From: DAOUBP01 sp034432655
GTDB lineage: Bacteria > Chloroflexota > Anaerolineae > CG2-30-64-16
Direction of reading: 5' to 3'
Assembly (NCBI GenBank): GCA_034432655.1
Contig: DAOUBP010000094.1
Coordinates: forward strand, 1 to 22,045
DNA length: 22,045 nt
The notes under the pieces are model-generated. The model had not been told where the DNA came from and ran no database searches. It saw only the letters and a list, made by a program, of their open reading frames with translations. This document shows, one piece after another, positions 6,289 to 13,403 of this stretch. Positions within the stretch are counted from its first letter, which is position 1. Each line of letters opens with the position of its first letter. A program made the position numbers and the translations under genes.

Positions 6289-7293
6289 TCAGCTCTCCAA
6301 CTCGTCGTCCAGCACGTCCATCTCGAGCCCACCCTGGCCAGAGGACTGACCCGGGCGATAGGAAATCAACGACAGGAAGCCCTTGGCATTCAATCGCTCG
6401 ACCAGCTCATCCAATGACTTCCGGCCGAAATTGCGGATGGACAAAATCTCCTCTTCGCCCTTGTCCAGGCGCTCCAACACCTCGCCCACCTTGGTGATCC
6501 CGGCACGCTTCAGGCAGTTGTAGGCTCGTACCGACAGCTCCAACTCCTCCACCGGGATGTCGTAAACCCGGCTGGGCAAGACCCCCTTTTCGGCAACTTC
6601 CGATTCTGCCGGCTCCATGTCCGCACCGGCGATCAGCGTCAGGTGCCGGATCAACAAACGAGTGGCTTCCCGCAAGGCGGTCTCCGGCGAGATGGTGCCG
6701 TCGGTCCAGATCTCCAGGGCCAGACGGTCATAGTTGGTCTGCTGGCCGATGCGGGCGCGCGTGACCGTGTAGTTGACCTTGCGCACCGGGCTGTAGATCG
6801 CGTCCACCGGGATCTCACCCAGGGGCAGTTTGCCCCGCTCCTCGGCCGGCGAATAGCCGCGGCCGCGGTTGACGGTCAACTCCAGGTCCAGGTCCACTTC
6901 GGATGAATCGGCGGTCAGGAGCAGCAGCTCGGGATTGACCACCTCCACCTCGGGCGGGCAGATCAGGTCGCCGGCCGTGACCGGCCCCTCGCTGCGCACT
7001 TCCACGTGCAACCGCACCGGTTCATCCACCTCAGAGCGCAGGCGGAGTTGCTTCACGTTGAGCAACAACGCCGTCGTGTCTTCTCGCACGTGCGGGATGG
7101 GCGAGAACTCGTGATGCACACCGCTGATGCGGATGGATGTTACCGCAGCACCCGGCAGCGACGAGAGCAACACCCGCCGCAGGGCATTGCCCAGGGTGAT
7201 CCCATAGCCACTTTCCAGCGGTGCGATGATAAACCGCCCATAGTTGCGCGCGCTGGCTTCCCGCTCGATTTTGGGCAGCACAAAATTCAACAA
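6289..7293 (-). CDS. rpoA: DNA-directed RNA polymerase subunit alpha
   Basis: A 334-residue alpha subunit, normal length, that dimerises to start polymerase assembly. NYGRFIIAPLESGYGITLGN at about 17-36 and NALRRVLLSSLPG form the N-terminal dimerisation domain. The C-terminal domain, from about 250, contains LELSVRAYNCLKRAGITKVG and ILSIRNFGRKSLDELVERL, which bind UP-element DNA and activators. The start is taken as TTG 7293, giving LNFVLPKIERE as in relatives, because AAGGGGG lies 7 bases upstream. A further in-frame TTG at 7311 would precede that site and is unlikely. It lies between rpsD and rplQ as usual, but with a 148-base upstream gap filled by repeats. Confidence 0.97.
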   Translation of the reverse strand: MLNFVLPKIEREASARNYGRFIIAPLESGYGITLGNALRRVLLSSLPGAAVTSIRISGVHHEFSPIPHVREDTTALLLNVKQLRLRSEVDEPVRLHVEVRSEGPVTAGDLICPPEVEVVNPELLLLTADSSEVDLDLELTVNRGRGYSPAEERGKLPLGEIPVDAIYSPVRKVNYTVTRARIGQQTNYDRLALEIWTDGTISPETALREATRLLIRHLTLIAGADMEPAESEVAEKGVLPSRVYDIPVEELELSVRAYNCLKRAGITKVGEVLERLDKGEEEILSIRNFGRKSLDELVERLNAKGFLSLISYRPGQSSGQGGLEMDVLDDELES

Positions 7294-7300
7294 GGCCGTA

Positions 7301-7307
7301 CCCCCTT
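7301..7307 (-). promoter_or_regulatory. Ribosome binding site deciding the rpoA start
   Basis: AAGGGGG on the minus strand, seven bases before a TTG codon at 7293. It places the rpoA start six codons inside the maximal frame and supports a TTG start. Confidence 0.6.
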
Positions 7308-7314
7308 CCAACTG

Positions 7315-7437
7315 GCAAATGGCCGATGGCTCATAGTTGATGGTATCTGGCCACTAGCACCCGGCTCCGCAATTCACCTGTCAGCCATTCGCTGTCTGCC
7401 ATTTACCGCTGTCTGCTATTTGCGATCAGCCATATGC
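7315..7437. repeat. Imperfect palindrome with tandem repeat between rpsD and rpoA
   Basis: The arms 7315-7336 (GCAAATGGCCGATGGCTCATAG) and 7416-7437 are complementary at 17 of 22 positions. Between them, a 17-base unit CGCTGTCTGCCATTTAC (7390-7406) is repeated directly at 7407-7423 with two changes. The stretch fills almost the whole gap upstream of rpoA. On the transcript it could fold into one long imperfect hairpin. It looks like a small inserted repeat rather than a regulatory site. Confidence 0.55.
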
Positions 7438-7441
7438 TATG

Positions 7442-8077
7442 TTAGCGGCTGTAATACTCGACGATCAACTGCTCGTTCAGCGGCACATCCACCGACCGGC
7501 GATCCGGCGTGCCGATAATCCGGCCGCGCCACTGAAGTTCATCGAATTCCAGCCATTCCGGCAACGAGCGCTGGCCCAGCCGCTCCGCAATAGTCTTGAA
7601 ATACCCGTTGTGACGGCTGCTCGGCCGCACCTCAATCACATCCCCCACCTCAACCAGGTAAGAGGGGATGTTGTGGTTACGCCCGTTCAGCAAGAAGTGG
7701 CCGTGGCCGATCAGCTGACGTGCCTGAGCACGCGAGTCCGCCAGCCCCAGACGATAGATCACGTTGTCCAGCCGGCGCTCCAACAGCGTCAACAACGTTA
7801 CACCGGTCATCCCCTTGACGCGCAACGCACTGCGGAAATAGCGCCGGAACTGACGCTCCTGCACGCCGTAGACGCGCCGCGCCTTCTGCTTCTCACGGAG
7901 CTGACGAGCAAAATCGGATTCCTTGTGACGGAAAGAGCCTTTTTTACCGTGCATGCCCGGCGCATAATTGCGCTTCTCAAAAGCGCACTTGGGCGAATAA
8001 CAGCGTTCCCCCTTGAGGAACAGTTTCATGCCTTCCCGGCGACAAAGCTTGCACACCGGATCTGTATGACGTGCCAA
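7442..8077 (-). CDS. rpsD: 30S ribosomal protein S4 (uS4), zinc form
   Basis: A 211-residue S4, an assembly initiator that binds 16S rRNA. The N-terminal knuckle keeps four cysteines (Cys9, Cys12, Cys26, Cys31), the zinc-binding C+ form. KQKARRVYGVQERQFRRYF at about 64-82 and the S4 RNA-binding domain RLDNVIYRLGLADSRAQARQ at about 101-120 with INGRNHNIPSY-like LLNGRNHNIPSYLVEVGD follow. The end VEYYSR is conserved. The start codon is TTG 8077 with AGGAGGT five bases upstream. Its 154-base leader carries two hairpins. S4 often regulates its own operon, so autoregulation at this leader is plausible. Confidence 0.97.
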   Translation of the reverse strand: MARHTDPVCKLCRREGMKLFLKGERCYSPKCAFEKRNYAPGMHGKKGSFRHKESDFARQLREKQKARRVYGVQERQFRRYFRSALRVKGMTGVTLLTLLERRLDNVIYRLGLADSRAQARQLIGHGHFLLNGRNHNIPSYLVEVGDVIEVRPSSRHNGYFKTIAERLGQRSLPEWLEFDELQWRGRIIGTPDRRSVDVPLNEQLIVEYYSR

Positions 8078-8082
8078 TGGTT

Positions 8083-8089
8083 ACCTCCT
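8083..8089 (-). promoter_or_regulatory. Ribosome binding site of rpsD
   Basis: AGGAGGT on the minus strand, five bases before the TTG start of rpsD. This strong site supports the non-ATG start. Confidence 0.65.
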
Positions 8090-8103
8090 GTTCAATCTTT
8101 CCG

Positions 8104-8140
8104 AGAGGGGTTTACAGCTTGGCGACCTTCATCCCCCTCT
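8104..8140 (-). promoter_or_regulatory. rpsD leader stem-loop
   Basis: AGAGGGG (8104-8110) and CCCCTCT (8134-8140) form a perfect 7-base stem around 23 bases, ending 14 bases upstream of the rpsD ribosome binding site. It lies in the 5' leader of a gene whose product often represses its own translation. Binding by S4 is inference only. Confidence 0.4.
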
Positions 8141-8158
8141 GAAACTGCGAAATCATAG

Positions 8159-8213
8159 TTGCGGATTGCGGATTTCTGAGTGATCGTTCTATGGATCAAT
8201 CCGCAATTCGCAA
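8159..8213. repeat. GGATTGCGGATT-type palindrome between rpsK and rpsD
   Basis: The arms TTGCGGATTGCGGATT (8159-8174) and AATCCGCAATTCGCAA (8198-8213) are complementary at 15 of 16 positions. The loop has a nested TGATC/GATCA. The same word family occurs at 17504-17581, and a related ATTGCGG word at 4035-4086, which points to a dispersed short palindromic repeat. Confidence 0.6.
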
Positions 8214-8231
8214 TCGAAAAATCCGAGACTA

Positions 8232-8645
8232 TTATACGCGTCGCTTCTTGGGCGGCCGACAGCCGTTGTGCGGAATGGGCGTGATGTCCGTGATCGAGCG
8301 CACCTTCAGCCCGGCGGCCTGCAACGAACGGATCGCCGACTCACGGCCAGGGCCCGGCCCCTTAAGGAACACATCCGCCTCCCGCATCCCCAGATCCATG
8401 GCCAGTTTGGCGGCTTGGGCTGCGGCCATCTGAGCAGCATACGGCGTGCTCTTGCGCGACCCCTTGAAACCGGTCGAACCGGTGCTGGTCCACCCCAGGG
8501 TGTTGCCCTGCAAGTCGGTGACCGTAACAATCGTGTTGTTAAAGGTGGACTGGATATGCACCTGGCCCTGCGGCACCACGCGCTTTTCGCGGCGCACCGT
8601 GGTACGCCGGGTGCGTTTCCCTTGTGCAGTTGCTGCTTTAGCCAT
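8232..8645 (-). CDS. rpsK: 30S ribosomal protein S11 (uS11)
   Basis: A 137-residue S11 of the 30S platform near the mRNA exit. After a basic N-terminal tail (about 1-22), it has the core VHIQSTFNNTIVTVTDLQGN at about 29-48, KSTPYAAQMAAAQAA, and VFLKGPGPGRESAIRSLQAAG at about 92-112, ending in HNGCRPPKKRRV. ATG 8645 has AAGGAGAGG upstream. The gene follows rpsM by 15 bases. Confidence 0.98.
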   Translation of the reverse strand: MAKAATAQGKRTRRTTVRREKRVVPQGQVHIQSTFNNTIVTVTDLQGNTLGWTSTGSTGFKGSRKSTPYAAQMAAAQAAKLAMDLGMREADVFLKGPGPGRESAIRSLQAAGLKVRSITDITPIPHNGCRPPKKRRV

Positions 8646-8660
8646 TCCTGGATCCTCTCC

Positions 8661-9038
8661 TTACTTCCGGGCGCGCTTCTTCCCGGGCACCGTCTTGCGA
8701 GCGCCGCGCTTCGTGCGCGCATTGGTTCGCGTGCGCTGCCCATGGACAGGCAGGTTGCGGCGATGGCGCAGGCCGCGGTAACAACCGATCTCCTGCAGCC
8801 GCTTGATGTTCATGCTGACCTCACGCCGCAGGTCGCCTTCCACCTTGTAGTTTCGTTCGATCACGTCACGCAGACGGGCTACCTGGGCCTCATCCAGGTC
8901 CTTGATCCGGATGTCAGGATTAATGCCCGTCATTTTCAGGATTTCCCTGCTTGACGTAAGACCAATGCCGTAGATATAGGTCAGGCCGATCTCAACCCGC
9001 TTATCGCGCGGCAGGTCTACACCAGCAATACGAGCCAT
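8661..9038 (-). CDS. rpsM: 30S ribosomal protein S13 (uS13)
   Basis: A 125-residue S13 of the 30S head that bridges to the 50S and touches P-site tRNA. MARIAGVDLPRDKRVEIGLT and YIYGIGLTSSREIL give the N-terminal helix-two-turn-helix part, GCYRGLRHRRNLPVHGQRTR at about 86-105 is the RNA-binding block, and the tail TRTNARTKRGARKT is the usual basic extension. ATG 9038 has GGAGGAG close upstream. It follows rpmJ, and an 80-base gap with a hairpin lies between them. Confidence 0.98.
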   Translation of the reverse strand: MARIAGVDLPRDKRVEIGLTYIYGIGLTSSREILKMTGINPDIRIKDLDEAQVARLRDVIERNYKVEGDLRREVSMNIKRLQEIGCYRGLRHRRNLPVHGQRTRTNARTKRGARKTVPGKKRARK

Positions 9039-9075
9039 GCGCTCCTCCCCAAATCATTCCCAATTCGTAGCACTG

Positions 9076-9111
9076 CTGAAGGCGATCGGCCGAATCCGGC
9101 CCGCCGTTCAG
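9076..9111 (-). promoter_or_regulatory. Stem-loop between rpmJ and rpsM
   Basis: The outer arms CTGAAGGCG (9076-9084) and CGCCGTTCAG (9102-9111) pair with one bulged base. An inner stem GGCCG-AATC-CGGCC (9088-9101) continues it. The hairpin starts about 8 bases after the rpmJ stop on the transcript and has no U-run, so processing or mRNA protection is more likely than termination. Confidence 0.45.
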
Positions 9112-9118
9112 CGCCCGA

Positions 9119-9235
9119 TCAGTTCCCCTGGCGTTGTTTGTGCTTGGGGTTCGTGCAGATGACCTGCACGATACCATGCCGTCGGATAATCTTGCACTTG
9201 GCGCAAATGCGCTTGACCGAAGGTCGAACTTTCAT
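9119..9235 (-). CDS. rpmJ: 50S ribosomal protein L36 (bL36), zinc form
   Basis: A 38-residue L36, the smallest large-subunit protein. It is the start MKVRPSVKRICAKCK, with the zinc ligands Cys11, Cys14, Cys27 and His32, so it is the zinc-binding form. ATG 9235 is used instead of the in-frame start at 9307 because GAGGAG lies 8 bases upstream and the family starts here. The normal neighbour infA, which usually sits between map and rpmJ, is missing: only 68 bases separate map from this gene. Confidence 0.97.
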   Translation of the reverse strand: MKVRPSVKRICAKCKIIRRHGIVQVICTNPKHKQRQGN

Positions 9236-9303
9236 CTTTTTGCTCCTCGGCCCGCCCGGAAAACACATCATCCACCGCAGACAATGTGCCGGGCCGGACG
9301 CTA

Positions 9304-10074
9304 TCACAATACGGTGAGTATCTCCGGCTCGCCCTCGGTGAGGGCGATCGTATGTTCAAAGTGCGCTGAACGCTTTCCGTCCGCAGTCACCACGGTCCAA
9401 CCGTCGGCCAACACTTTGGTGCGCCAGGTGCCTGCATTGACCATCGGCTCCAGCGCCAGCGTCATGCCGGGCTTCAATTTGGGCCCCCGGCCTGCACCGG
9501 GAGGTACATAGTTCAACACCTGGGGCGGCTCGTGCATGCGCCGGCCTACCCCGTGCCCCGTATATTCCCGGACGACACTGAAACCATGCCGCTTGACATG
9601 GGACTCGATCGCTTCGGAGATATCCGCCAGGCGATTGCCGGGCCTGGCCCTGGCAATCCCTGCCCACAGGCTCTCTTCCGTGGCCTTGAGCAGCCGTTGG
9701 CTCTCCTCGTCAATCTGCCCCACCGGATAAGTCCAGGCCGCGTCGCCCACCCAGCCCCGGTAGATGGCCCCTACATCAATGCTGATGATATCGCCCGGCT
9801 CCAGCCAACGCTCTTCGCTGGGGATGCCGTGCACCAGCTCCTCGTTGATGGAGGCGCAGATGCTGGCCGGGAAATCGTTCTTGCCCGTGTGCGGGTACCC
9901 CAGAAACGCCGGCACCGCATGATGGGCCCGAATGATCTCCTCGGCCCGGCGGTTCAAGGCCGCTGTAGTCACCCCCGGCCGGATCATCTCCCGTAACGCT
10001 TCGTGGACGCGGGCCACGATCCGGCCCGCCTCGCGCATGAGTTTGATTTCTTCGCGCGTCTTCAGAACGATCAT
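9304..10074 (-). CDS. map: Methionine aminopeptidase, type I
   Basis: A 256-residue MetAP that removes the N-terminal methionine from new proteins. All five metal ligands are present: Asp100 (SIDVGA), Asp111 (VGDAAWT), His174 (GHGVGR), Glu209 (ALEPM) and Glu240 (HFEHT). His82 in VHGIP is the usual substrate-contact histidine. There is no N-terminal extension, so it is the short type Ia form. ATG 10074 overlaps the adk stop by 4 bases (ATGA), giving coupled translation. The adk-map pair after secY is the standard spc-end order. Confidence 0.97.
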   Translation of the reverse strand: MIVLKTREEIKLMREAGRIVARVHEALREMIRPGVTTAALNRRAEEIIRAHHAVPAFLGYPHTGKNDFPASICASINEELVHGIPSEERWLEPGDIISIDVGAIYRGWVGDAAWTYPVGQIDEESQRLLKATEESLWAGIARARPGNRLADISEAIESHVKRHGFSVVREYTGHGVGRRMHEPPQVLNYVPPGAGRGPKLKPGMTLALEPMVNAGTWRTKVLADGWTVVTADGKRSAHFEHTIALTEGEPEILTVL

Positions 10075-10736
10075 CGGCGAGCTGCAGCAACCGCGGCCAA
10101 CAAGTCCGCCTGCACCTGTTCAACCGGCCGGTCGCCGTCCAGGTTGACCAGCACCCGGTGCGCGTAATAAAAGCCGATCAGCGGCGCGGTTTGTTTGTAA
10201 TACACAAACAGCCGGTTGCGCACCGTCTCAGGCTCGTCATCGGGCCGCCGGTAGAGCTCGCCGCCGCACTTGTCGCACTTGCCCTCCACCGCCGGGGGCG
10301 AGAACTCGACGTGGTACATGGCCTGACACTCCCGGCAGACCCGCCGGCCGGCCAGACGGTTGATCACCACCTCGTCGCTCACTTCGAGCAGGGGGACCAG
10401 CCCGATGGCCAGGCCCTTTTCTTGCAGTGCGGCATCCAATGCATCGGCCTGCGCCAGGGTGCGCGGGAAGCCATCCAACACCACACCGTTGGCACAATCG
10501 GGCCGCGCCAGCCGGTCCATCACCATGTTAATAGTGACATCATCGGGCACCAGCTCGCCGCGCTCCATATATTGCTTCGCCAGCAAGCCCAGCGGTGTCT
10601 GATTCTTCAGGTTCTCCCGGAAGATGTCTCCCGAGGAGACCTGCGGGATCCCCAGCGTTTCGGAAAGCAGCCTGGCCTGTGTGCCTTTGCCGGCCCCCGG
10701 CGCGCCGAGCATCACGATGTAGAGCGGCTTCGCCAT
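10071..10736 (-). CDS. adk: Adenylate kinase, zinc-LID form
   Basis: A 221-residue adenylate kinase that converts ATP plus AMP to two ADP. The P-loop GAPGAGKGT is at 11-19, SSGDIFR at 34-40 is in the AMP site, and LDGFPRTLAQADAL at 87-100 is the family signature. The LID holds four cysteines, Cys134, Cys137, Cys154 and Cys157, so it is the long form with a structural zinc. It follows secY by 10 bases with AAGGGGG as ribosome binding site, and overlaps map by 4 bases. Confidence 0.97.
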   Translation of the reverse strand: MAKPLYIVMLGAPGAGKGTQARLLSETLGIPQVSSGDIFRENLKNQTPLGLLAKQYMERGELVPDDVTINMVMDRLARPDCANGVVLDGFPRTLAQADALDAALQEKGLAIGLVPLLEVSDEVVINRLAGRRVCRECQAMYHVEFSPPAVEGKCDKCGGELYRRPDDEPETVRNRLFVYYKQTAPLIGFYYAHRVLVNLDGDRPVEQVQADLLAAVAAARR

Positions 10737-10746
10737 TGACGCCCCC

Positions 10747-12087
10747 TTACCTCTTGATGAACCCCTCGTAGTGCCGCATCAACAACTGCGCTTCGAGCTG
10801 CTTCATGGTGTCCAACACCACGCCGACCACGATGAGCAGGCCGGTGCTGGAGATCAGCAGCGTGCTCGTGGCCGCCCGGCTGGCACCCGCACCGCCGAAG
10901 ATCAAATGCACGAGCCAGGGCAGGATGGCCACAAACCCCAGGAACAACGCGCCCACCAGGGTGATGCGCGACAGGACCCGGTTCAGATAGCGCTCGGTGT
11001 TCACGCCCGGCCGGATGCCCGGGATGAAACCGCCCTGCCGTTGCAGCGTCTCGGGCAGGTTCTGCTGGCGGAAGACCACGTCGGTGTAGAAGTACGTAAA
11101 CGCAATCACCAGCAGGAAATAGAAGATCCAGTACCAGGCGTTATCCGGCGAGAAAAAGTTGTAAAAGAAGTTCGCCACCGACCGGACAAAGCCGCTCTCC
11201 GCGTTCAAGAAGTAGCTGGACACCGTGCCCGGGAAGATCAGGAAGCTGCCGGCGAAGATCAGCGGGATCATGCCGGCCGAGTTCACCCGCAGCGGGACGT
11301 GCGTGCTCTGACCGCCGACCACCATCAGGCGATTGCCGCGCATCGCGCGCACCCGCTTGCCGTATTGCACCGGGATGCGGCGCTGCCCTTCCTGCACCAA
11401 CACGATCACTGCCACCGTCAAGATCGTCACAAGGGTGAAGACGATCAACTGGATGATGCCCCCTTGCACGGCAGTGCGCTGGATGTTCTGCGGCATGGCA
11501 GCCACGATGCCGCCGAAGATGATGATCGAAACGCCGTTTCCGATGCCCTCCTCGGTGATGATCTGCCCCAACCACATGGCCAGCATTGTCCCCGCGGTCA
11601 GGGAGGTCAAGATGACCAGCGTCTGCAACGGATAGTTCCGGAACCCGAACTCCGCCAGCACCGGGCCGGCCTGGGTCGCCTGTGGGTTGGCCAACAGCGA
11701 CGACTGGCCGAACGCCTGCAGCATCGCCAGCGGGATCGTGGCGATGTTCGTGTACTGATTCAGCTTGTTGCGGCCGGCCTCCCCTTCCTTCTGGAGCGCC
11801 GCCAGTGCCGGCACGATGGGTTGCAACAACTGCATGATGATGGACGCCGTGATGTACGGGTAAACGCCCATCGCCATCACCGAGAAGTTGCTCAGCGCGC
11901 CGCCGGACAGCAGATTCAGCAGCCCCAGCAGCTGGTTCTGGTCGAAGATCGTCGTCAACGCCTCGCGGTTGACACCGGGGACCGGGATGTGCGCCGCCAG
12001 CCGGTAGATCACCAGGATACCCAGGGTGATCAACAACTTACGCCGCAGATCCGGGAGCCGAAACGCATTACGAACGGCTTCAAGCAT
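10747..12087 (-). CDS. secY: Protein translocase subunit SecY
   Basis: A 446-residue, ten-helix membrane protein, the pore of the Sec translocon. The start MLEAVRNAFRLPDLRRK and LGILVIYRLAAHIPVPGV give the cytoplasmic start and first helix. NFSVMAMGVYPYITASIIMQLL at about 67-88 is the plug-region signature, and FFYTDVVF-like YFYTDVVFRQQNLPETLQ and GGFIPGIRPG near 331-361 are typical cytoplasmic loops. Hydrophobic segments are spaced as in the family to the C-terminus. ATG 12087 has AAGGGG upstream. It follows rplO by 43 bases that hold a stem-loop. Confidence 0.97.
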   Translation of the reverse strand: MLEAVRNAFRLPDLRRKLLITLGILVIYRLAAHIPVPGVNREALTTIFDQNQLLGLLNLLSGGALSNFSVMAMGVYPYITASIIMQLLQPIVPALAALQKEGEAGRNKLNQYTNIATIPLAMLQAFGQSSLLANPQATQAGPVLAEFGFRNYPLQTLVILTSLTAGTMLAMWLGQIITEEGIGNGVSIIIFGGIVAAMPQNIQRTAVQGGIIQLIVFTLVTILTVAVIVLVQEGQRRIPVQYGKRVRAMRGNRLMVVGGQSTHVPLRVNSAGMIPLIFAGSFLIFPGTVSSYFLNAESGFVRSVANFFYNFFSPDNAWYWIFYFLLVIAFTYFYTDVVFRQQNLPETLQRQGGFIPGIRPGVNTERYLNRVLSRITLVGALFLGFVAILPWLVHLIFGGAGASRAATSTLLISSTGLLIVVGVVLDTMKQLEAQLLMRHYEGFIKR

Positions 12088-12112
12088 AATGTCGCCCCTT
12101 CATCCAAATGCC

Positions 12113-12129
12113 TGCGGGCCAGGCCCGCA
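12113..12129 (-). promoter_or_regulatory. Stem-loop between rplO and secY
   Basis: TGCGGGC (12113-12119) and GCCCGCA (12123-12129) form a perfect 7-base stem with a 3-base loop, directly after the rplO stop at 12131 on the transcript. There is no U-run. It could dampen secY expression or mark a processing site. Confidence 0.4.
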
Positions 12130-12130
12130 T

Positions 12131-12580
12131 CTAGAGCGCAAGCTCCTCGACCGAACCGCCGGCTGCCAGGATCTTCTCGCGCGCCGTTGCCGAGAACTTA
12201 TGCGCCTTGACCGTCAGGGCGCGATCCAGCTCGCCTTCACCCAACACCTTCACCGGCTTGTGCGGGGATTTGATCAACCCCGCCTCGGCCATCACTTCGG
12301 GCGTGATCTCAGCGCCCGGTGCGAAGATGTTCAGGCGCTCCACGTTGACGGGGGTGTACTCCACCCGCCAGATGTTGGTGAAGCCGCCCAGATGGGGCAA
12401 CCGCCGCACCAGGGGCAGCTGACCGCCTTCGAAATAAGGTCGCTTGGTGCCACCCGAGCGCGCGTTCTGGCCCTTGGTGCCACGGCCGGCCGTCTTGCCC
12501 CGCCCGGCCGAGATACCGCGTCCGGCTCGAATGCGCTTCTTGTGCGCGCCAGGCGCCGGATAAAGATCATCAAGCTTCAT
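12131..12580 (-). CDS. rplO: 50S ribosomal protein L15 (uL15)
   Basis: A 149-residue L15. The N-terminal extension that runs into the large-subunit core carries glycine/arginine-rich repeats such as RAGRGISAGRGKTAGRGTKG at about 18-37. The globular part includes RRLPHLGGFTNIWRVEYTPV at about 59-78, and the end has the usual helix. ATG 12580 overlaps the rpmD stop by 4 bases (ATGA), a tight translational coupling. GGAGG lies about 10 bases upstream. Confidence 0.97.
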   Translation of the reverse strand: MKLDDLYPAPGAHKKRIRAGRGISAGRGKTAGRGTKGQNARSGGTKRPYFEGGQLPLVRRLPHLGGFTNIWRVEYTPVNVERLNIFAPGAEITPEVMAEAGLIKSPHKPVKVLGEGELDRALTVKAHKFSATAREKILAAGGSVEELAL

Positions 12581-12774
12581 GCGTCAACTTCCTCCACGGT
12601 GACCAGATGGCGCACCTTGTGGATCATCCCGCGCACGGCCGGCGAGTCCGGCTGTTCCACAGTCTGTCCGAGCTTACGCAAGCCAAGGCGCCGCACAGTT
12701 TCCTTTTGATCCCGTTCAACACCGATCGCGCTGGTCGTGTAGGTAATGCGCAAGACCTTACTCGTTCCAGTCAT
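12577..12774 (-). CDS. rpmD: 50S ribosomal protein L30 (uL30)
   Basis: A 65-residue L30. VLRITYTTSAIGVERDQKET at about 7-26 and VRRLGLRKLGQTVEQPDSPA with RGMIHKVRHLV are the family pattern. ATG 12774 is used, not the upstream GTG, because that GTG lies inside the GGAGG ribosome binding site. The start sits inside the rpsE gene, giving a 17-base overlap in another frame, and the stop overlaps rplO, so rpsE-rpmD-rplO are translationally chained. Confidence 0.96.
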   Translation of the reverse strand: MTGTSKVLRITYTTSAIGVERDQKETVRRLGLRKLGQTVEQPDSPAVRGMIHKVRHLVTVEEVDA

Positions 12775-13387
12775 CCTTGCTTCCTCCACGGAGCCAGTAG
12801 GGCGTCAGGGCCTCAACCGGCCGGCTGCGCCGCCTGGCTTCTTCTTCAGGATCCTTCAGGGATTCCAGCGCTTTGAACGTGGCAGCCACCACATTGAGGA
12901 TGTTCGAGCTGCCCAACGACTTGGTCAAGATATCGCGGATGCCGGCGGCCTCCAACACGGCGCGCACGCCACCACCGGCGATCACACCGGTACCGGGCGA
13001 AGCAGGCCGCAACAAAACCTTGGCCGCGCTGAAATCACCCACTGCCATATGGGGAATCGTCGTTCCCACCAACGGGATGCGCCGCATGGAATTGCGCGCC
13101 CGATCCGAGGCCTTGCGTACCGCGTCCGGCACCTCCCGCGCCTTGCCCACACCGAAACCTACCTGGCCGTGATTGTCACCCACAACCACTACAGCCCGGA
13201 AGGCGAACCGGCGGCCGCCCTTCAGCACCTTTGCCGTGCGCGCCACATGCACGACGCGTTCATCGAGCTGTTCGCGCTCCTCCTCAACTTCGCGTTCGCG
13301 CACGCGGCGTTGCTTCTCGGCGCTTTGGCCCTGTCCAGCCGGAGCAGCATCCCGCTGCTCGCGTTCCTTCTTTTCCTTGCCTGGCAT
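12758..13387 (-). CDS. rpsE: 30S ribosomal protein S5 (uS5)
   Basis: A 209-residue S5, longer than the roughly 165 of E. coli. Residues 1-45 are an added very charged Lys/Glu/Arg stretch, probably coiled or disordered. The core VLKGGRRFAFRAVVVVGD starts at about 54 with the double-stranded RNA-binding fold, followed by GQVGFGVGKA and PASPGTGVIAGGGVRAVLEA. The C-terminus after about 185 is also extended and ends in TPYWLRGGSKDDWNE. ATG 13387 has GGAGG upstream, and the longer frame back to 13483 overlaps rplR. S5 supports translation accuracy and the mRNA entry helicase. Confidence 0.96.
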   Translation of the reverse strand: MPGKEKKEREQRDAAPAGQGQSAEKQRRVREREVEEEREQLDERVVHVARTAKVLKGGRRFAFRAVVVVGDNHGQVGFGVGKAREVPDAVRKASDRARNSMRRIPLVGTTIPHMAVGDFSAAKVLLRPASPGTGVIAGGGVRAVLEAAGIRDILTKSLGSSNILNVVAATFKALESLKDPEEEARRRSRPVEALTPYWLRGGSKDDWNE

Positions 13388-13403
13388 CAGTCCTCCACAG
13401 TCC

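Noticed and set aside
10771..12210. A 479-codon plus-strand frame opposite secY
   Set aside because: Antisense of a multi-helix membrane protein gives long Asp/His/Gln-rich frames. No ribosome binding site or family is seen.
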